Origin: Alkalibacillus salilacus
GTDB lineage: Bacteria; Bacillota; Bacilli; Bacillales; Alkalibacillaceae
NCBI RefSeq assembly: GCF_030812915.1
Contig: NZ_JAUSTQ010000003.1
Span: forward strand, 1-64,000
DNA: 64,000 nucleotides
Direction of reading: 5' to 3'
Made by a program: the position numbers and the translations under genes. Shown piece by piece: positions 35,374 through 45,624 of this stretch. The notes beneath the pieces were generated by a model. That model had not been told where the DNA came from, made no database searches, and worked only from the letters and a program-made list of their open reading frames with translations. The stretch's first letter is position 1. Each line of letters starts with the position of its first letter.

Positions 35374-35958
35374 TTAATCTAGTTCTTTTATTTTTTGTTC
35401 CATATCGTCATACGAAAGTGGTCCAACATGCCGAGGTATTTGGACTTCACCCTCAGTATTGATGAAATACGTTGTTGGTAAGCTTAAGACTTGATAACGT
35501 ACATTCACTTCTCCAGTCTTGTCCATTAAAATTGGAAATGATAAATCAAGCTCATTCACAAATGATGACACCTTATCTGTGTTGGTTTCCTGTGATGTTG
35601 CATTAACCCCTAAAATCACAACATCTTCGCCATATTCATCAGATATTTCTTGCATATGAGGCATCTCAGCTCTACAAGGTGGACACCATGTAGCCCAAAA
35701 GTTTATAAATACTTTCTGACCACGATAGTCAGCTAATTCAACTTCTTCCCCGTCTAATGTCTCAAGTTTAAAATTTGGCGCCTGCTCTCCTACTTCAATT
35801 TCATCTGTCTCTATATCAACACCTTCTGGTTGTACAAAAATCCCTTCACCTGATGTCTCATTATTTTCATCAGAATTAGAAAACCAAGTATTATAGACCA
35901 CAACCCCAACTAATATACCAATCAGAGTTAATCCAATGATGCGTTTTGTTAATTTCAC
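35374..35958 (-). CDS. yneN: ResA/TlpA-like membrane-anchored thiol-disulfide oxidoreductase (YneN)
   Basis: The 194-residue protein has one N-terminal membrane anchor (about 6-26), then a thioredoxin-fold redoxin domain with VGEQAPNFKLETLDGEEV and the active site WATWCPPCRAEMP at about 92-104. It should act outside the membrane in disulfide exchange or cytochrome maturation. ccdA, encoding a candidate electron donor, lies about 15 kb away. It overlaps the upstream membrane protein gene by 4 nt, as expected for a coupled partner. It occupies the B. subtilis yneN position near citB. Confidence 0.9.
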   Translation of the reverse strand: MKLTKRIIGLTLIGILVGVVVYNTWFSNSDENNETSGEGIFVQPEGVDIETDEIEVGEQAPNFKLETLDGEEVELADYRGQKVFINFWATWCPPCRAEMPHMQEISDEYGEDVVILGVNATSQETNTDKVSSFVNELDLSFPILMDKTGEVNVRYQVLSLPTTYFINTEGEVQIPRHVGPLSYDDMEQKIKELD

Positions 35959-36632
35959 TTACGCAACGCTCCCCTCTTATGACGTACATCTATAATCCAC
36001 TCAGTGATATAAGTTACAACAGCAATAGCAAGAACTGTCATGACCTCAAAGATCAATATATCCAAAGAGTTGTCCAACACTCTAAATAGCACCCAATTGA
36101 TCCCAACCCAACGAATTGTCCCTAATATTTGGGACCAATCTAATGGATTTGAATTGAAGCAATATATAGCCACAATTACCATATAAACAATGATTTCTAA
36201 AAGCGCTAGAATGGAATAACCATAAATCAGTGAAATGATTTGTTCTATGCCCAACAATATAATTATAGCTAGTAACCACCATGCGATTTGCCATTGATAA
36301 GATAAACGAAAATAACGTTTTTGCCTAATACTATATAATAACAAAGCTATAATACCGAATAATAACCCGAGATTACCTCCATCAAAGTATATGATGGTAA
36401 TTGGATTCTCAATTAAATCTGCAGGTTTTTTCAAAAAATAGCTTAATTTCCAAATAACGATGAAAACAAACCAATATTCGAAGATGACATCGGCTGGCTT
36501 TTTGTCAATTGGTTGTGTACTTTTTCGCTTAAACATGAAATAACCTAATATGCCAGATAAAATTATACCACCAATGTAAAATAATAAAGGTAAATATAAA
36601 TTGAGTGGTCCAATTTGGATGATGTCATTCAT
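35955..36632 (-). CDS. polytopic membrane protein linked to the ResA-like thioredoxin
   Basis: The 225-residue protein has about seven hydrophobic helices and no motif that I recognise; a glycine-rich FDGGNLGLLFG segment recalls prolipoprotein diacylglyceryl transferases, but the match is too weak to name it. Its stop overlaps the start of the thioredoxin gene by 4 nt, so the two are translationally coupled. They may form a redox-coupled membrane pair. It starts at an ATG at 36632, divergent from the catalase gene. Confidence 0.75.
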   Translation of the reverse strand: MNDIIQIGPLNLYLPLLFYIGGIILSGILGYFMFKRKSTQPIDKKPADVIFEYWFVFIVIWKLSYFLKKPADLIENPITIIYFDGGNLGLLFGIIALLLYSIRQKRYFRLSYQWQIAWWLLAIIILLGIEQIISLIYGYSILALLEIIVYMVIVAIYCFNSNPLDWSQILGTIRWVGINWVLFRVLDNSLDILIFEVMTVLAIAVVTYITEWIIDVRHKRGALRK

Positions 36633-36776
36633 AGTCTTTCACTCCTATCACCTATTCTATCAAACAGGAACAAATTATCATCTAGACACGATTTACGATT
36701 CCATGACAATTATGAATCATATGAATAAACTTGGATTTATTTAACAAACTAATGATTGTCTGAGGAGGTTATATTT

Positions 36777-38888
36777 ATGAATCGTAAACAACGTGATGCA
36801 AAACAAGAACAGTTGAAAGCTTTCAAAAATTCTAATGAAAGCCAGTCATTATCAACTGACCAAGGGACGAAATTACCCAATACATCGGAATCTCTTACTG
36901 CTGGTGAACGTGGGCCTACTTTAATGGAAGACTTTCATTTTCGCGAAAAAATGACTCACTTTGATCATGAACGAATACCTGAACGTGTCGTACACGCAAG
37001 GGGGTTTGGAGTACATGGCGTATTTAAACCCTACGAATCATTATCCTCTTTAACAAGTGCTTCGTTTTTACAAGATCCGAATGTAGAAACACCTGTATTT
37101 GTGAGGTTTTCAACAGTTGTAGGTTCGCGTGGTTCAGCTGATACTGTACGTGATGTACGGGGGTTTGCGACTAAGTTTTTCACTGAAGATGGTAACTTTG
37201 ATTTAGTGGGAAACAATATGCCGGTCTTTTTTATCCAAGACGCTATTAAATTTCCGGATGTTGTCCATGCCATCAAACCAGAACCTGATAATGAAATCCC
37301 ACAAGCTTCAGCAGCTCACGATACATTTTGGGATTGGGTTGTTCATAACCAAGAATCAGCACATATGATTATGTGGTTGCTGTCAGATCGCGGAATCCCT
37401 CGAAGTTTTCGTATGATGGAAGGTTTTGGCGTCCATTCATTTAGACTTGTTAATCAACAAGGCCAAGCACATTTCGTGAAATTTCATTGGAAGCCGTTGC
37501 TTGGTGTGCACTCTTTGACTTGGGATGAAGCACAGAAAATTGCTGGTAAGAATCCGGATTTTCACCGCCAAGACCTCTGGGATGCCATCAATAACGGTGA
37601 ATACCCAGAATTTGAACTAGGCATTCAGGTTATTGAAGAAGGGCAAGAACATCAATTCGATTTTGATATTTTAGATCCAACCAAAATTTGGCCAGAAGAG
37701 CAAGTACCAGTTCAAAAGGTTGGAAAAATGACACTGAACCGAAACCAAGATAATTTCTTTGCTGAAACTGAGCAGGCCGCATTTCACATCGGAAATATTG
37801 TGCCAGGAATTGATTTTACTAATGATCCGTTATTACAAGGTCGCTTGTTTTCATATTTAGACACACAGTTATTACGTTTAGGTGGCCCTAATTTTCATGA
37901 AATTCCAATCAATCGGCCGATAACACCTGTTCACAATAATCAACGAGACGGTTTTCATCGCATGACAATTAATCAAGGGAAAGTCGCTTATAGCCCGAAT
38001 GGCATAGCTCATAATAATCCGCAACCTGTGTCTAAAGAGCAACAAGGTTTCGAACATTATGAAGAAAAAGTTGAAGGAAAAAAAGTTCGGAAACGTAGTG
38101 CTAGTTTTAATGATCATTTTTCCCAAGCAACACTTTTTTACAATAGTCTATCTGAGCATGAAAAACGTCACTTGTTCAAAGCATTTCATTTTGAAGTCGG
38201 AAATGTTAAGGACCCTGCGATTAAGCAGCATGTCGTTGAAATGTTTAACCATGTGAGTCATGAGCTAGCCAAGAAAATCGCTGATGGTGTTGGTGTCAAA
38301 GCTCCACAGCCACTCAATGAAGAAATGACTCAACAAAAATCAAACGCCTTAAGTCAAGCTCAAACGGTATTCACGCCGAAAACGCGTAAAATAGCGATTT
38401 TACTAGCAGAAGGTTTTAAATCAGAGGATGTTAAATCATTTATGTCGATGATGGAACAACAAGGTGTCCATGTCGAAATAGTAAACCGTAATTTGGGTCA
38501 GGTTAAAAGCATGAATCAAGAACCCATTCAAGTTAATCAAAATTACTCAACGACCTATCCAGTTTTATATGATGGCTTATTTATTCCTGGTGGTGCCCAA
38601 CACATACAAGAACTACTTAAACATCATGAGGGCAAAAGTTTTGTTAAAGAAATGTTCACCCATGCTAAAACAATTGGAGTGAGTCAAGAAGCAGTTGATT
38701 TATTGACTCAGGTATTACCTTCATCAATTCAAAATATTTCACCAAAATCATCGAGTGAAGTCTTTAATGATCACGGCATACTCTCAACATGGTCTGACGA
38801 TCTCACTCGCTTCAACGAACTGTTTATCCAAGCTTTATCCCAACATCGCCATTGGGAACGCGAATACATGGATGAGAAACAAGCATAA
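36777..38888 (+). CDS. katE: large-subunit heme catalase with C-terminal DJ-1/PfpI-like domain (KatE/HPII type)
   Basis: The 703-residue catalase decomposes hydrogen peroxide. The N-terminal region [15 protein letters not shown] carries the essential histidine, and [27 protein letters not shown] carries the catalytic asparagine region (NMPVFFIQD). The proximal heme tyrosine lies in [18 protein letters not shown]. From about residue 545 a flavodoxin-like class I glutaminase domain follows ([16 protein letters not shown]), as in HPII. I chose the ATG at 36777, preceded by GAGGAGG; an earlier in-frame ATG at 36756 is disfavoured. Confidence 0.95.
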   Translation: MNRKQRDAKQEQLKAFKNSNESQSLSTDQGTKLPNTSESLTAGERGPTLMEDFHFREKMTHFDHERIPERVVHARGFGVHGVFKPYESLSSLTSASFLQDPNVETPVFVRFSTVVGSRGSADTVRDVRGFATKFFTEDGNFDLVGNNMPVFFIQDAIKFPDVVHAIKPEPDNEIPQASAAHDTFWDWVVHNQESAHMIMWLLSDRGIPRSFRMMEGFGVHSFRLVNQQGQAHFVKFHWKPLLGVHSLTWDEAQKIAGKNPDFHRQDLWDAINNGEYPEFELGIQVIEEGQEHQFDFDILDPTKIWPEEQVPVQKVGKMTLNRNQDNFFAETEQAAFHIGNIVPGIDFTNDPLLQGRLFSYLDTQLLRLGGPNFHEIPINRPITPVHNNQRDGFHRMTINQGKVAYSPNGIAHNNPQPVSKEQQGFEHYEEKVEGKKVRKRSASFNDHFSQATLFYNSLSEHEKRHLFKAFHFEVGNVKDPAIKQHVVEMFNHVSHELAKKIADGVGVKAPQPLNEEMTQQKSNALSQAQTVFTPKTRKIAILLAEGFKSEDVKSFMSMMEQQGVHVEIVNRNLGQVKSMNQEPIQVNQNYSTTYPVLYDGLFIPGGAQHIQELLKHHEGKSFVKEMFTHAKTIGVSQEAVDLLTQVLPSSIQNISPKSSSEVFNDHGILSTWSDDLTRFNELFIQALSQHRHWEREYMDEKQA

Positions 38889-38985
38889 AATTCTAATGCA
38901 AAACAAAAACAATGGAAACAAAGTTGTAGAACAACAAAATATCAGAGTTAAAAGTATGAAACTAAACCTTATAATGCAAAGTAAA

Positions 38986-39026
38986 ACCCGGACGATTTTT
39001 ATGAAAAATAAATCGTTCGGGTCTTC
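38986..39026 (+). terminator. terminator downstream of katE
   Basis: ACCCGGACGATTT pairs with AAATCGTTCGGGT, followed by CTTCT. The gap between it and the gene end holds no clear gene. Confidence 0.7.
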
Positions 39027-39043
39027 TAATTAAATGACGCTCC

Positions 39044-39296
39044 ATCAAAACACTTCGCTTGGTTCTACGTGACATAAGCTCAACATCAGCTCTGCTAAGG
39101 CAATCGGTGTGTTTCCTTTACCGGGGCACGGCTCGAGCCAGGCAGCTACATCGAATAAGCTTCTTTGCTACTTGCACCGAGGAAGCCTACTTCGAAGCAT
39201 TGACTAGCAGACGCAGGTGCATCCCTCAGCCCCAAAATGGGGCTTCCGGGCTCTCGAGGACACGTGCTGTTCCCGCAGGCGTCTACGTGTTTTGAT
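39044..39296 (+). repeat. ~250 bp repeat element, copy A
   Basis: The element is bounded by inverted ATCAAAACAC (39044-39053) and GTGTTTTGAT (39287-39296). Its core (39124-39227) is 104 bases that match the core of copy B (40687-40790, reverse strand) at all but 3 positions. The core is notably GC-richer than the surrounding AT-rich DNA. Frames seen in it are not real genes. Similar interspersed repeats occur in other Bacillaceae genomes, so it may be a non-autonomous element. Between 38889 and 39372 this is the only recognisable content apart from the terminator. Confidence 0.75.
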
Positions 39297-39372
39297 TCCG
39301 CTTTATTACTGTTCACCCATTCTTACTTCAAACATTCGTCTTTGTTAATTTAAGTGTAATAATTCACAAATA

Positions 39373-39825
39373 TCACTTAGTATTTAAAGGCGTTGGAATT
39401 ACAACTGCATTACACGCCTTTTCATAATATTCAATTGGTCCTGCTTCTCCAATCACAGCATATTCATAACCTATTCCATCCATTTCATTTAAACATAAAT
39501 GTAGCAGTGTATAGCCTATACCTTGCCCTCTTTTTGAAAAACTAGTTCCCATCGGTCCAAATAATCTTTTTTTATTTCGCACAACATCAAAGCAAGCAAA
39601 TCCAACAATTTCCTCATCATCTAAAGCAATAAAAATAGGCACATTTTTATTTAGAAGTCCGCTTTCAATAGAATCTAGCCAACCATTTCCAAATTCTTTT
39701 TCGACAAAGTTTTTTAACGCTTTCGCATCATATTTCTCTACTTTTCTAAAAGTTATATTGGATATCAGTATATCTGGGAACGAATAATCCTTTAAAGAAA
39801 CAGCCATATCTCTCGGGTGAGACAC
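39373..39825 (-). CDS. GNAT-family N-acetyltransferase (second half of a frameshift-split gene)
   Basis: The 150-residue frame holds the core of a GNAT acyltransferase: ITFRKVEKYDAKAL, then VPIFIALDDEEIVGFACFDV and the acetyl-CoA motif SKRGQGIGYTLLHL. It has no good start codon; GTG at 39825 is only the first available one. The upstream reading frame stays open to about 39940 and reads sensibly (SDFLNEGHLVDTIFRINDY), continuous with the Clp_N frame if one base is inserted in the A6 run at 39923-39928. I therefore read it as the acetyltransferase half of a Clp_N-GNAT fusion gene. Substrate is unknown. Confidence 0.75.
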   Translation of the reverse strand: MSHPRDMAVSLKDYSFPDILISNITFRKVEKYDAKALKNFVEKEFGNGWLDSIESGLLNKNVPIFIALDDEEIVGFACFDVVRNKKRLFGPMGTSFSKRGQGIGYTLLHLCLNEMDGIGYEYAVIGEAGPIEYYEKACNAVVIPTPLNTK

Positions 39826-39920
39826 TATTTCAAGAATACTTGACGTATTTATTCCATCAAATATTAAACTTGTTGAATAGTCATTGATTCTAAAAATTGT
39901 ATCGACTAAGTGTCCTTCAT

Positions 39921-40238
39921 TTAAAAAATCTGATTGAATCGTTCCTTTCTATTATTTGCAATTTCTAGTACCTGTTCAGTGGACAAGGAAATATTTATTT
40001 TAAAAGGTTTATAATTAATCCCATTTTCAGCCTTATCAAAATATATTTTATTAACTCGTTCATTTAAAGTATTCCAAAGTTTTGGGTAACTAATATTTAG
40101 CTCAGCGCACACAGAAGTTCTTTCGAGCAAGATACCTAATAGTAAATGAACTGGATAAACAATCTTATTAGCTCTTTCAGCTTCCTTTTCTGCATTCTTA
40201 AGAACTCTTAAAGTACGCTCAGTAAATTTCAAGAACAT
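39921..40238 (-). CDS. Clp N-domain protein (first half of a frameshift-split Clp_N-GNAT gene)
   Basis: The 105-residue frame begins MFLKFTERTLRVLKNAEKEA and continues with KIVYPVHLLLGILLERTSVCAEL, the double helical motif of the ClpA/ClpC N-terminal domain. It has a good ribosome site (GGGAGCG) at its ATG and ends at a TAA in the middle of an A6/T6 homopolymer at 39921-39928. A one-base slip there would link it to the GNAT frame. Alone it lacks any catalytic part. Confidence 0.7.
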   Translation of the reverse strand: MFLKFTERTLRVLKNAEKEAERANKIVYPVHLLLGILLERTSVCAELNISYPKLWNTLNERVNKIYFDKAENGINYKPFKINISLSTEQVLEIANNRKERFNQIF

Positions 40239-40602
40239 CGCTCCCTTTTTCCAATCGTTTAATAACTGTATAAAACGGATGAGAATTCTTATTATAACAA
40301 GGAAAATTTTTATAGGTTCTATTCAACTAATTCGCTAGATCATTTTAAGGTATTTACACAATCTTTCTAAATATTTTAACATAAAAGATCAATTCATCTT
40401 CAAACCGTAATTGTATCTTAAATACTTTAGAGAACTCTTAGAAGCACTTCTTTTTCATCGCTTTTCGTCTTATATATACATATAGATGGAACAATAAAAC
40501 TTTTCAATGGTATGTTTAGATTAACTTCTTTTGTTTTAATAGTATAAAACAAGAATGACAAACAAGGATCTTGCATGCTTTTTTGTTTCATCAAACTTCT
40601 AA
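40239..40602. other. AT-rich intergenic region with no recognisable content
   Basis: I see no conserved gene, RNA or operator in this stretch between the Clp_N gene and copy B of the repeat. Confidence 0.6.
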
Positions 40603-40830
40603 GTTGGCGTCAGGTGAGGAGCGTAGGTGGTGACGCCTGCGGGAACAGCACGCGACTCGAGACCCCGCAGGCCATGCTTTTCGGCCGAGGGATGCACCTG
40701 CGTCTGCAAGTCAACGCTTCGAAGTAGGCTTCCTCGGTGCAAGTAGCAAAGAAGCTTATTCGATGTAGTTGCCTGGCTCGAGCCGTGCCCGCGGCAAGCA
40801 TCCACCGTAAGCGGATCACATGATGCCAAC
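40603..40830 (-). repeat. ~250 bp repeat element, copy B (inverted relative to copy A)
   Basis: The element has inverted ends GTTGGCGTCA (40603-40612) and TGATGCCAAC (40821-40830). Its core 40687-40790 is the reverse complement of the copy A core with 3 differences in 104 bases. The two copies face each other across a 1.3 kb segment holding the Clp_N-GNAT gene. The frames predicted inside are artefacts. Confidence 0.75.
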
Positions 40831-40896
40831 GGCCACCATCAAACATTCACGATAAATTGTGTATCTACCCCAACAAATATTTTAGTGCCAGAAACG

Positions 40897-40930
40897 AAAA
40901 AACCAGCCAATATAGAATTGGCTGGTTTTT
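40897..40930 (-). terminator. terminator of acnA
   Basis: AAAAAACCAGCCAAT pairs perfectly with ATTGGCTGGTTTTT; on the minus strand a T run follows. Confidence 0.9.
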
Positions 40931-40937
40931 CACTATT

Positions 40938-43646
40938 TTATACTGTTTCTAATTTTTGACGTAGAACCATTTGTAGAATTCCACCGTGACGGTAGTAATC
41001 AACCTCTACATCACTGTCGAAACGAGCTGTTACTTCAAATTCTTTCTTATCTCCATTAGGACTTGTCGCTGTTACTTTGACGAGATCATGTGGTTTAACG
41101 TCTTCTGTCACATGAACATCAAAGTGTTCCTCACCTGTTAAGCCTAAGGATTCGATGCTGTCCCCTTCTTGGAATTGCAGTGGTAGGACACCCATCATAA
41201 CTAAGTTTGAACGGTGAATACGCTCAAAGCTTTGAGCTATCACTGTTTCAATACCTAGTAAGTCTGTACCTTTCGCTGCCCAGTCACGAGAACTACCCAT
41301 TCCGTAGTCATGACCAGCAATGACACATAGGCCAGTGCCATCTTCTTTATATTTCATTGCAGCATCATAAATTGGCATAACATCTCCTGTTGGCCAATAC
41401 GTTGTGAAACCACCTTCTTTGCCACCACCGATTTCATTACGAATTCGAATGTTAGCAAATGTACCACGCATCATCACTTCATGGTTACCACGACGTGAAC
41501 CATAAGAGTTGAAGTTACGCGGTGAAACGCCATTGTCGATTAAATAGCGACCTGCTGGCATATCTTTTGGAATGGCACCAGCTGGTGAAATGTGGTCCGT
41601 TGTAACTGAATCACCGAACTTACCAATCACACGAAGATCTTCAAGTGGTTTGACTTCTTTCGGATCTTTTGACATTTCTTCGAAGAATGGTGGGTTTTGA
41701 ATATAAGTTGAGTTTTCATCGAACTCATATAATGGTTCATCTGTAGTTTGGATCTTGTTCCATTCTTCATTTGAGTTGAACACTTCTTCGTATTCTTTAC
41801 GGAAGATTTCAGGTGTAACAACTTCAGCAATCTGAGCTTTGATCTCATCTGATGAAGGCCAAAGATCTTTGAAGTAAACATCTTCACCATTATGGTCTTG
41901 GCCAATTGGTTCATTTAAGATATCAATATCTACAGTACCAGCTAATGCGTAAGCAACTACTAGTGGTGGTGATGCTAAATAGTTTGCGCGCACTAATGGG
42001 TGAATACGACCTTCGAAGTTACGGTTACCAGATAGAACAGATGATACCGTTAAATCTTCATTCGCAATCGCTTCTTCGATTTCAGGAAGTAATGGGCCCG
42101 AATTACCAATACAAGTTGTACAACCATAACCAACTAGGTTAAAGCCTAGGTGATCAAGGTATTCCATTAATCCAGAGTTTTCTAGATAGTTTGTAACAAC
42201 TTTTGAACCTGGTGCTAATGATGTCTTAACGTAATCTGGCACCTCTAGTCCTTTTTCTACTGCGTTCTTAGCAAGAAGACCCGCACCTAACATAACGTGT
42301 GGGTTAGATGTGTTTGTACAAGACGTGATGGCGGCAATCGCTAGAGCACCTGTCTTCATTGTCGTTTCACTACCGTTGTTAAATTTAACGACAGCTTCTT
42401 TATCTTTGTCTTTCGCATCAAGTCCAAAGCCATGATTACCAGCTGGGGCTGTTAAGGCTTCGTTAAATGACTCTTTCATTTGAGAAAGAGGAATTAAGTC
42501 TTGAGGTCGTTTAGGACCTGATAAGTTTGGTTCTAGTTCTGATAGATCAATTTCTACAAGCTCTGAAAACTCAGGATCCTCTTGATCAGGTGTATAGAAT
42601 AAATCGTTATTCTGAAGATATTCTTTAACCATTTGTACATGGTCTTCCGTACGACCAGTTAAGCGCATATAATCAAGTGTTTCATTATCTACTGGGAAGA
42701 AACCACATGTTGCACCATATTCAGGAGCCATGTTTGAGATTGTTGCACGGTCTGCAAGTGGCATTTCTGTTAGACCAGGACCGAAGAACTCAACAAATTT
42801 ACCAACAACATTCTTCTCACGTAACACTTGTGTAACTTTTAATGCTAAGTCCGTCGCAGTTGTTGCTTCTGGGAAGCTTCCTACTAATTTAACTCCAATA
42901 ACATCAGGTGTTGGAACATACGATGGTTGACCAAGCATACCTGCTTCGGCTTCGATACCACCAACACCCCAACCTAGAACGCCTAGGCCGTTAATCATTG
43001 TTGTATGTGAGTCTGTACCAAATAATGTATCTGGGAATGCATCATAAGAACCATCATCTTGTTCTTGTTCATGGACAACATTTGCAATGTACTCAAGGTT
43101 AACTTGGTGTACAATTCCTGTTGCCGGTGGAACAGCACGATAGTTATTAAATGCTTTTTGTGCCCAGTGTAAGAATTCGTAACGTTCTTTGTTACGATCG
43201 AACTCCATTTCCATATTGACACGTAAGGCATCTGGAGTACCGTAACGGTCAACTTGTACGGAGTGGTCGATAACAAGGTCCACTGGTACTTCAGGATTGA
43301 TTTGGTCTGGACTTCCACCCATATCAACCATTGCTTTACGTAGTGACGCTAAGTCAACGACAGCTGGAACACCTGTAAAGTCCTGTAGAATAACACGAGA
43401 AGGTTTGAATGGAACATCTACCTTTGCCCCTTCTGCCCACTGTGCTAATTTTTCCACGTGTTCATTTTGAATAACATGTCCGTCTTGTTGACGAAGAATT
43501 GATTCTAGAAGCACACGAATTGAATAAGGTAGTTTTGAAATTTTTCCATAACCTTGTTCTTCAAGTGCTTTGAGATGGTAATAGTTATACGTTTTACCAT
43601 TCAGTTCAAACTGCTTTTTCGCTTTGGCAGCATGACTTTCTACCAT
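40938..43646 (-). CDS. acnA: aconitate hydratase AcnA (CitB)
   Basis: The 902-residue monomeric aconitase isomerises citrate and isocitrate in the TCA cycle through a 4Fe-4S cluster. The cluster cysteines lie in [11 protein letters not shown] and in [14 protein letters not shown]. The swivel domain has [15 protein letters not shown] and [16 protein letters not shown]. In Bacillus the apo form also binds iron-responsive elements. It is in its B. subtilis context (citB). Aconitase of this size without extra domains is AcnA, not AcnB. Confidence 0.97.
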   Translation of the reverse strand: MVESHAAKAKKQFELNGKTYNYYHLKALEEQGYGKISKLPYSIRVLLESILRQQDGHVIQNEHVEKLAQWAEGAKVDVPFKPSRVILQDFTGVPAVVDLASLRKAMVDMGGSPDQINPEVPVDLVIDHSVQVDRYGTPDALRVNMEMEFDRNKERYEFLHWAQKAFNNYRAVPPATGIVHQVNLEYIANVVHEQEQDDGSYDAFPDTLFGTDSHTTMINGLGVLGWGVGGIEAEAGMLGQPSYVPTPDVIGVKLVGSFPEATTATDLALKVTQVLREKNVVGKFVEFFGPGLTEMPLADRATISNMAPEYGATCGFFPVDNETLDYMRLTGRTEDHVQMVKEYLQNNDLFYTPDQEDPEFSELVEIDLSELEPNLSGPKRPQDLIPLSQMKESFNEALTAPAGNHGFGLDAKDKDKEAVVKFNNGSETTMKTGALAIAAITSCTNTSNPHVMLGAGLLAKNAVEKGLEVPDYVKTSLAPGSKVVTNYLENSGLMEYLDHLGFNLVGYGCTTCIGNSGPLLPEIEEAIANEDLTVSSVLSGNRNFEGRIHPLVRANYLASPPLVVAYALAGTVDIDILNEPIGQDHNGEDVYFKDLWPSSDEIKAQIAEVVTPEIFRKEYEEVFNSNEEWNKIQTTDEPLYEFDENSTYIQNPPFFEEMSKDPKEVKPLEDLRVIGKFGDSVTTDHISPAGAIPKDMPAGRYLIDNGVSPRNFNSYGSRRGNHEVMMRGTFANIRIRNEIGGGKEGGFTTYWPTGDVMPIYDAAMKYKEDGTGLCVIAGHDYGMGSSRDWAAKGTDLLGIETVIAQSFERIHRSNLVMMGVLPLQFQEGDSIESLGLTGEEHFDVHVTEDVKPHDLVKVTATSPNGDKKEFEVTARFDSDVEVDYYRHGGILQMVLRQKLETV

Positions 43647-43793
43647 GTTACTTACCCCCTTAACATATGTAATGTCTCATTTCATCAGTTTATAAGCGTA
43701 TTCTACAGAAAACACATTATTTCTGCACGTATTCATTTTATATTAAAACGGTATAGAAGTAAAACGATAAAAACAAATTTTATAGTTTCATTG

Positions 43794-45191
43794 CTAGATT
43801 AATTGATCAATCTTTGAAATCGCCAAAATAATAGAATCATGTTCGTTTGAATCGATTGTTCGAAAATCAAAATAGACCTTTTCGTTTTCAACTCTAGCAA
43901 TAATCGCAGGTTGATTGAGTCGCAATAATTCTGTTACATGTTCAGCTTTTGCCTCATCAAAAGTCATGACAAGACTGTGTGATGGCAACGTAACTTCAGG
44001 CAATGTTCCACCACCGACTTGTGCCGTTGTCTGCTCAATCGATACATTAATATTTTCTAAGACTGGTAACCTGTTGATAAAAGACTGTACTGATTGCTTG
44101 ATTTGTTCATCCTTTTTTAAAACAGCTTCTAAAGTTGGGATCTCTTCATAAGAACCCGCTTCAAACAGTCGAAGTGTTTCGTCAAGAGCTGCATAGGTCA
44201 TCTTATCAACTCGTAAAACACGATTAAGTGAATGAGATCTTATCTGTTCTATATAGTCTTTCTTACCTGCAATGATACCTGCTTGCGGGCCTCCTAGTAG
44301 TTTATCAACACTAAATGACACAAGGTCGACTCCATAGGCAATGACTTCTTGGACAGTTGGTTCATCACTGATTCCATTTTCGCTCAAATTATATAATAAC
44401 CCACTTCCTAAATCCTCATATAACACCACACCATGCTGTGTCGTTAATGGTTTAAGTTCTTGTCGATTAACACTTGCTGTAAAACCTTCCATATAAAAAT
44501 TACTCTGATGGACCTTCATAATCATCTTTGTCTCTTCGCAGATCGCCTTTTGATAATCACTTAAGTGTGTTTTGTTCGTGGTTCCTACTTCATGAAGAAT
44601 CGCCCCACTTTCTTCCATGATTTCAGAAACTCTGAAACTACCACCGATTTCGACTAACTCACCACGTGATACGATAACTTCTTCCCCTTGGGCCAAAGCA
44701 CTCAATACTAAAAACACAGCAGCAGCGTTATTGTTAACAACGATTGCTGCTTCAGCACCTATCAATGTTTTAATACGTTCTTCAACTAAATCGTGACGAG
44801 ATCCTCTTCTCCCTGTTGTTAAGTCATACTCTAATGTAGAATAGCTCTTGGCTACTTCTGTGACGCGGTTTGCGGCAGTATCGGCTAATCGAGATCGGCC
44901 CAGGTTGGTGTGAATGATCGTCCCAGTAGCATTAATAACAGATTGCAATGCTTTTCTTTGCCTTGCCTCTAATAGTTTAAACGCATACGATAAAGTAACT
45001 TCATATAAATTACCCTCATTCCAAGATGAAGGGGCCTGATTATTTAATATAGTTGAACGAATGTCGCTAGTGACTTCTTGAAAGACAGATTTCAACGAAT
45101 CGAAGGGAACCCCTTCTTGATTGATCATCGTTTGACTTTGATCATCATTTAATAATTGATCTATGGCCGGAATTGATCTTAGCAATGTCAT
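43794..45191 (-). CDS. selA: L-seryl-tRNA(Sec) selenium transferase SelA
   Basis: The 465-residue PLP enzyme converts Ser-tRNA(Sec) to Sec-tRNA(Sec) using selenophosphate. SVINATGTIIHTNLGRSRL at the N-terminus, RRGSRHDLVEERI, VVNNNAAAVFLVLSAL, and the PLP-lysine segment VSFSVDKLLGGPQAG (Lys297 in this numbering) are diagnostic. I chose the ATG at 45191, 9 nt after AGG; a longer frame to 45248 would run into a hairpin. It is last in a SelW-like gene to SelA series and completes the toolkit with SelD, SelB and tRNA-Sec nearby. Confidence 0.95.
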   Translation of the reverse strand: MTLLRSIPAIDQLLNDDQSQTMINQEGVPFDSLKSVFQEVTSDIRSTILNNQAPSSWNEGNLYEVTLSYAFKLLEARQRKALQSVINATGTIIHTNLGRSRLADTAANRVTEVAKSYSTLEYDLTTGRRGSRHDLVEERIKTLIGAEAAIVVNNNAAAVFLVLSALAQGEEVIVSRGELVEIGGSFRVSEIMEESGAILHEVGTTNKTHLSDYQKAICEETKMIMKVHQSNFYMEGFTASVNRQELKPLTTQHGVVLYEDLGSGLLYNLSENGISDEPTVQEVIAYGVDLVSFSVDKLLGGPQAGIIAGKKDYIEQIRSHSLNRVLRVDKMTYAALDETLRLFEAGSYEEIPTLEAVLKKDEQIKQSVQSFINRLPVLENINVSIEQTTAQVGGGTLPEVTLPSHSLVMTFDEAKAEHVTELLRLNQPAIIARVENEKVYFDFRTIDSNEHDSIILAISKIDQLI

Positions 45192-45233
45192 GTTAATCGC
45201 CTCATTTACTTTATATACTCGGATAACAGTCGT

Positions 45234-45263
45234 AACCTCCATTAGCACTAGCTAATGGAGGTT
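45234..45263 (-). other. 13-bp intercistronic stem-loop between the selenoprotein gene and selA
   Basis: AACCTCCATTAGC (45234-45246) pairs perfectly with GCTAATGGAGGTT (45251-45263) around a 4-base loop. It sits 2 bases after the stop codon of the SelW-like gene. Without a T run it is more likely an mRNA-processing or attenuation element than a plain terminator. Confidence 0.65.
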
Positions 45264-45265
45264 CA

Positions 45266-45499
45266 TCATGATTTCATATCATTAATGATAGCATTAATGT
45301 CTGGAAACTCACCTGTATCTAGTTTTGAATAGATTTTCTGATCATTTACTGATATTTCAAATGCGCCGCCTGAAGATGGAATTAGTTTCATTTCTACAAT
45401 CTCATGGCGAAATTCTGTAAATAATTGATCTGCGAAACTCGCAGCTTTAGGAGCATAGTTTCACTGCATACAAAATTCAATTGATACTCGATAACTCAT
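45266..45499 (-). CDS. SelW/Rdx-family selenoprotein with in-frame TGA (CxxU)
   Basis: The frame is interrupted by one TGA at 45463-45461. Reading it as selenocysteine gives 77 residues with IEFCMQU at positions 7-13, then NYAPKAASFADQL and IPSSGGAFEISVN, and ending in TGEFPDINAIINDMKS. The CxxU motif at the end of the first strand, and the SGGxFEI segment, match the SelW/Rdx family of thioredoxin-like selenoproteins, in which cysteine homologues have CxxC. A good ribosome site (GAGGAGGG) precedes the ATG. Translation needs the SelB, tRNA-Sec and SECIS found next to it. A plain ORF finder misses it. Physiological partner is unknown. Confidence 0.88.
45430..45444 (-). promoter_or_regulatory. 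candidate bacterial SECIS hairpin of the SelW-like mRNA
   Basis: On the minus strand CTGCGA-GTT-TCGCAG forms a perfect 6-bp stem with a 3-base loop that starts with G. The loop lies 22 bases after the UGA, within the usual bacterial SECIS range. Confidence 0.65.
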
Positions 45500-45624
45500 A
45501 ACTTGTCCCTCCTCTAGTGTTTGACTATTAGATTAGTAAAAATACAGACTTTTTGCAACAATCTAGATTGGAATGATAGTCTTTTTTTGAAACATGTAAT
45601 AAGCTGGTATCAGGGGGTGAACCT

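Noticed and set aside
36633-36776. PerR box before katE
   Set aside because: Only a partial match to the TTATAATNATTATAA consensus.
38755-39033. 92-residue frame overlapping the end of katE
   Set aside because: Different frame within katE, low complexity and no ribosome site.
39059-39295. ORFs inside repeat copy A
   Set aside because: Reading frames in a repeated GC-rich element, not conserved coding.
40599-40846. ORFs inside repeat copy B
   Set aside because: Same repeat in inverted orientation; frames in two registers, no domain.
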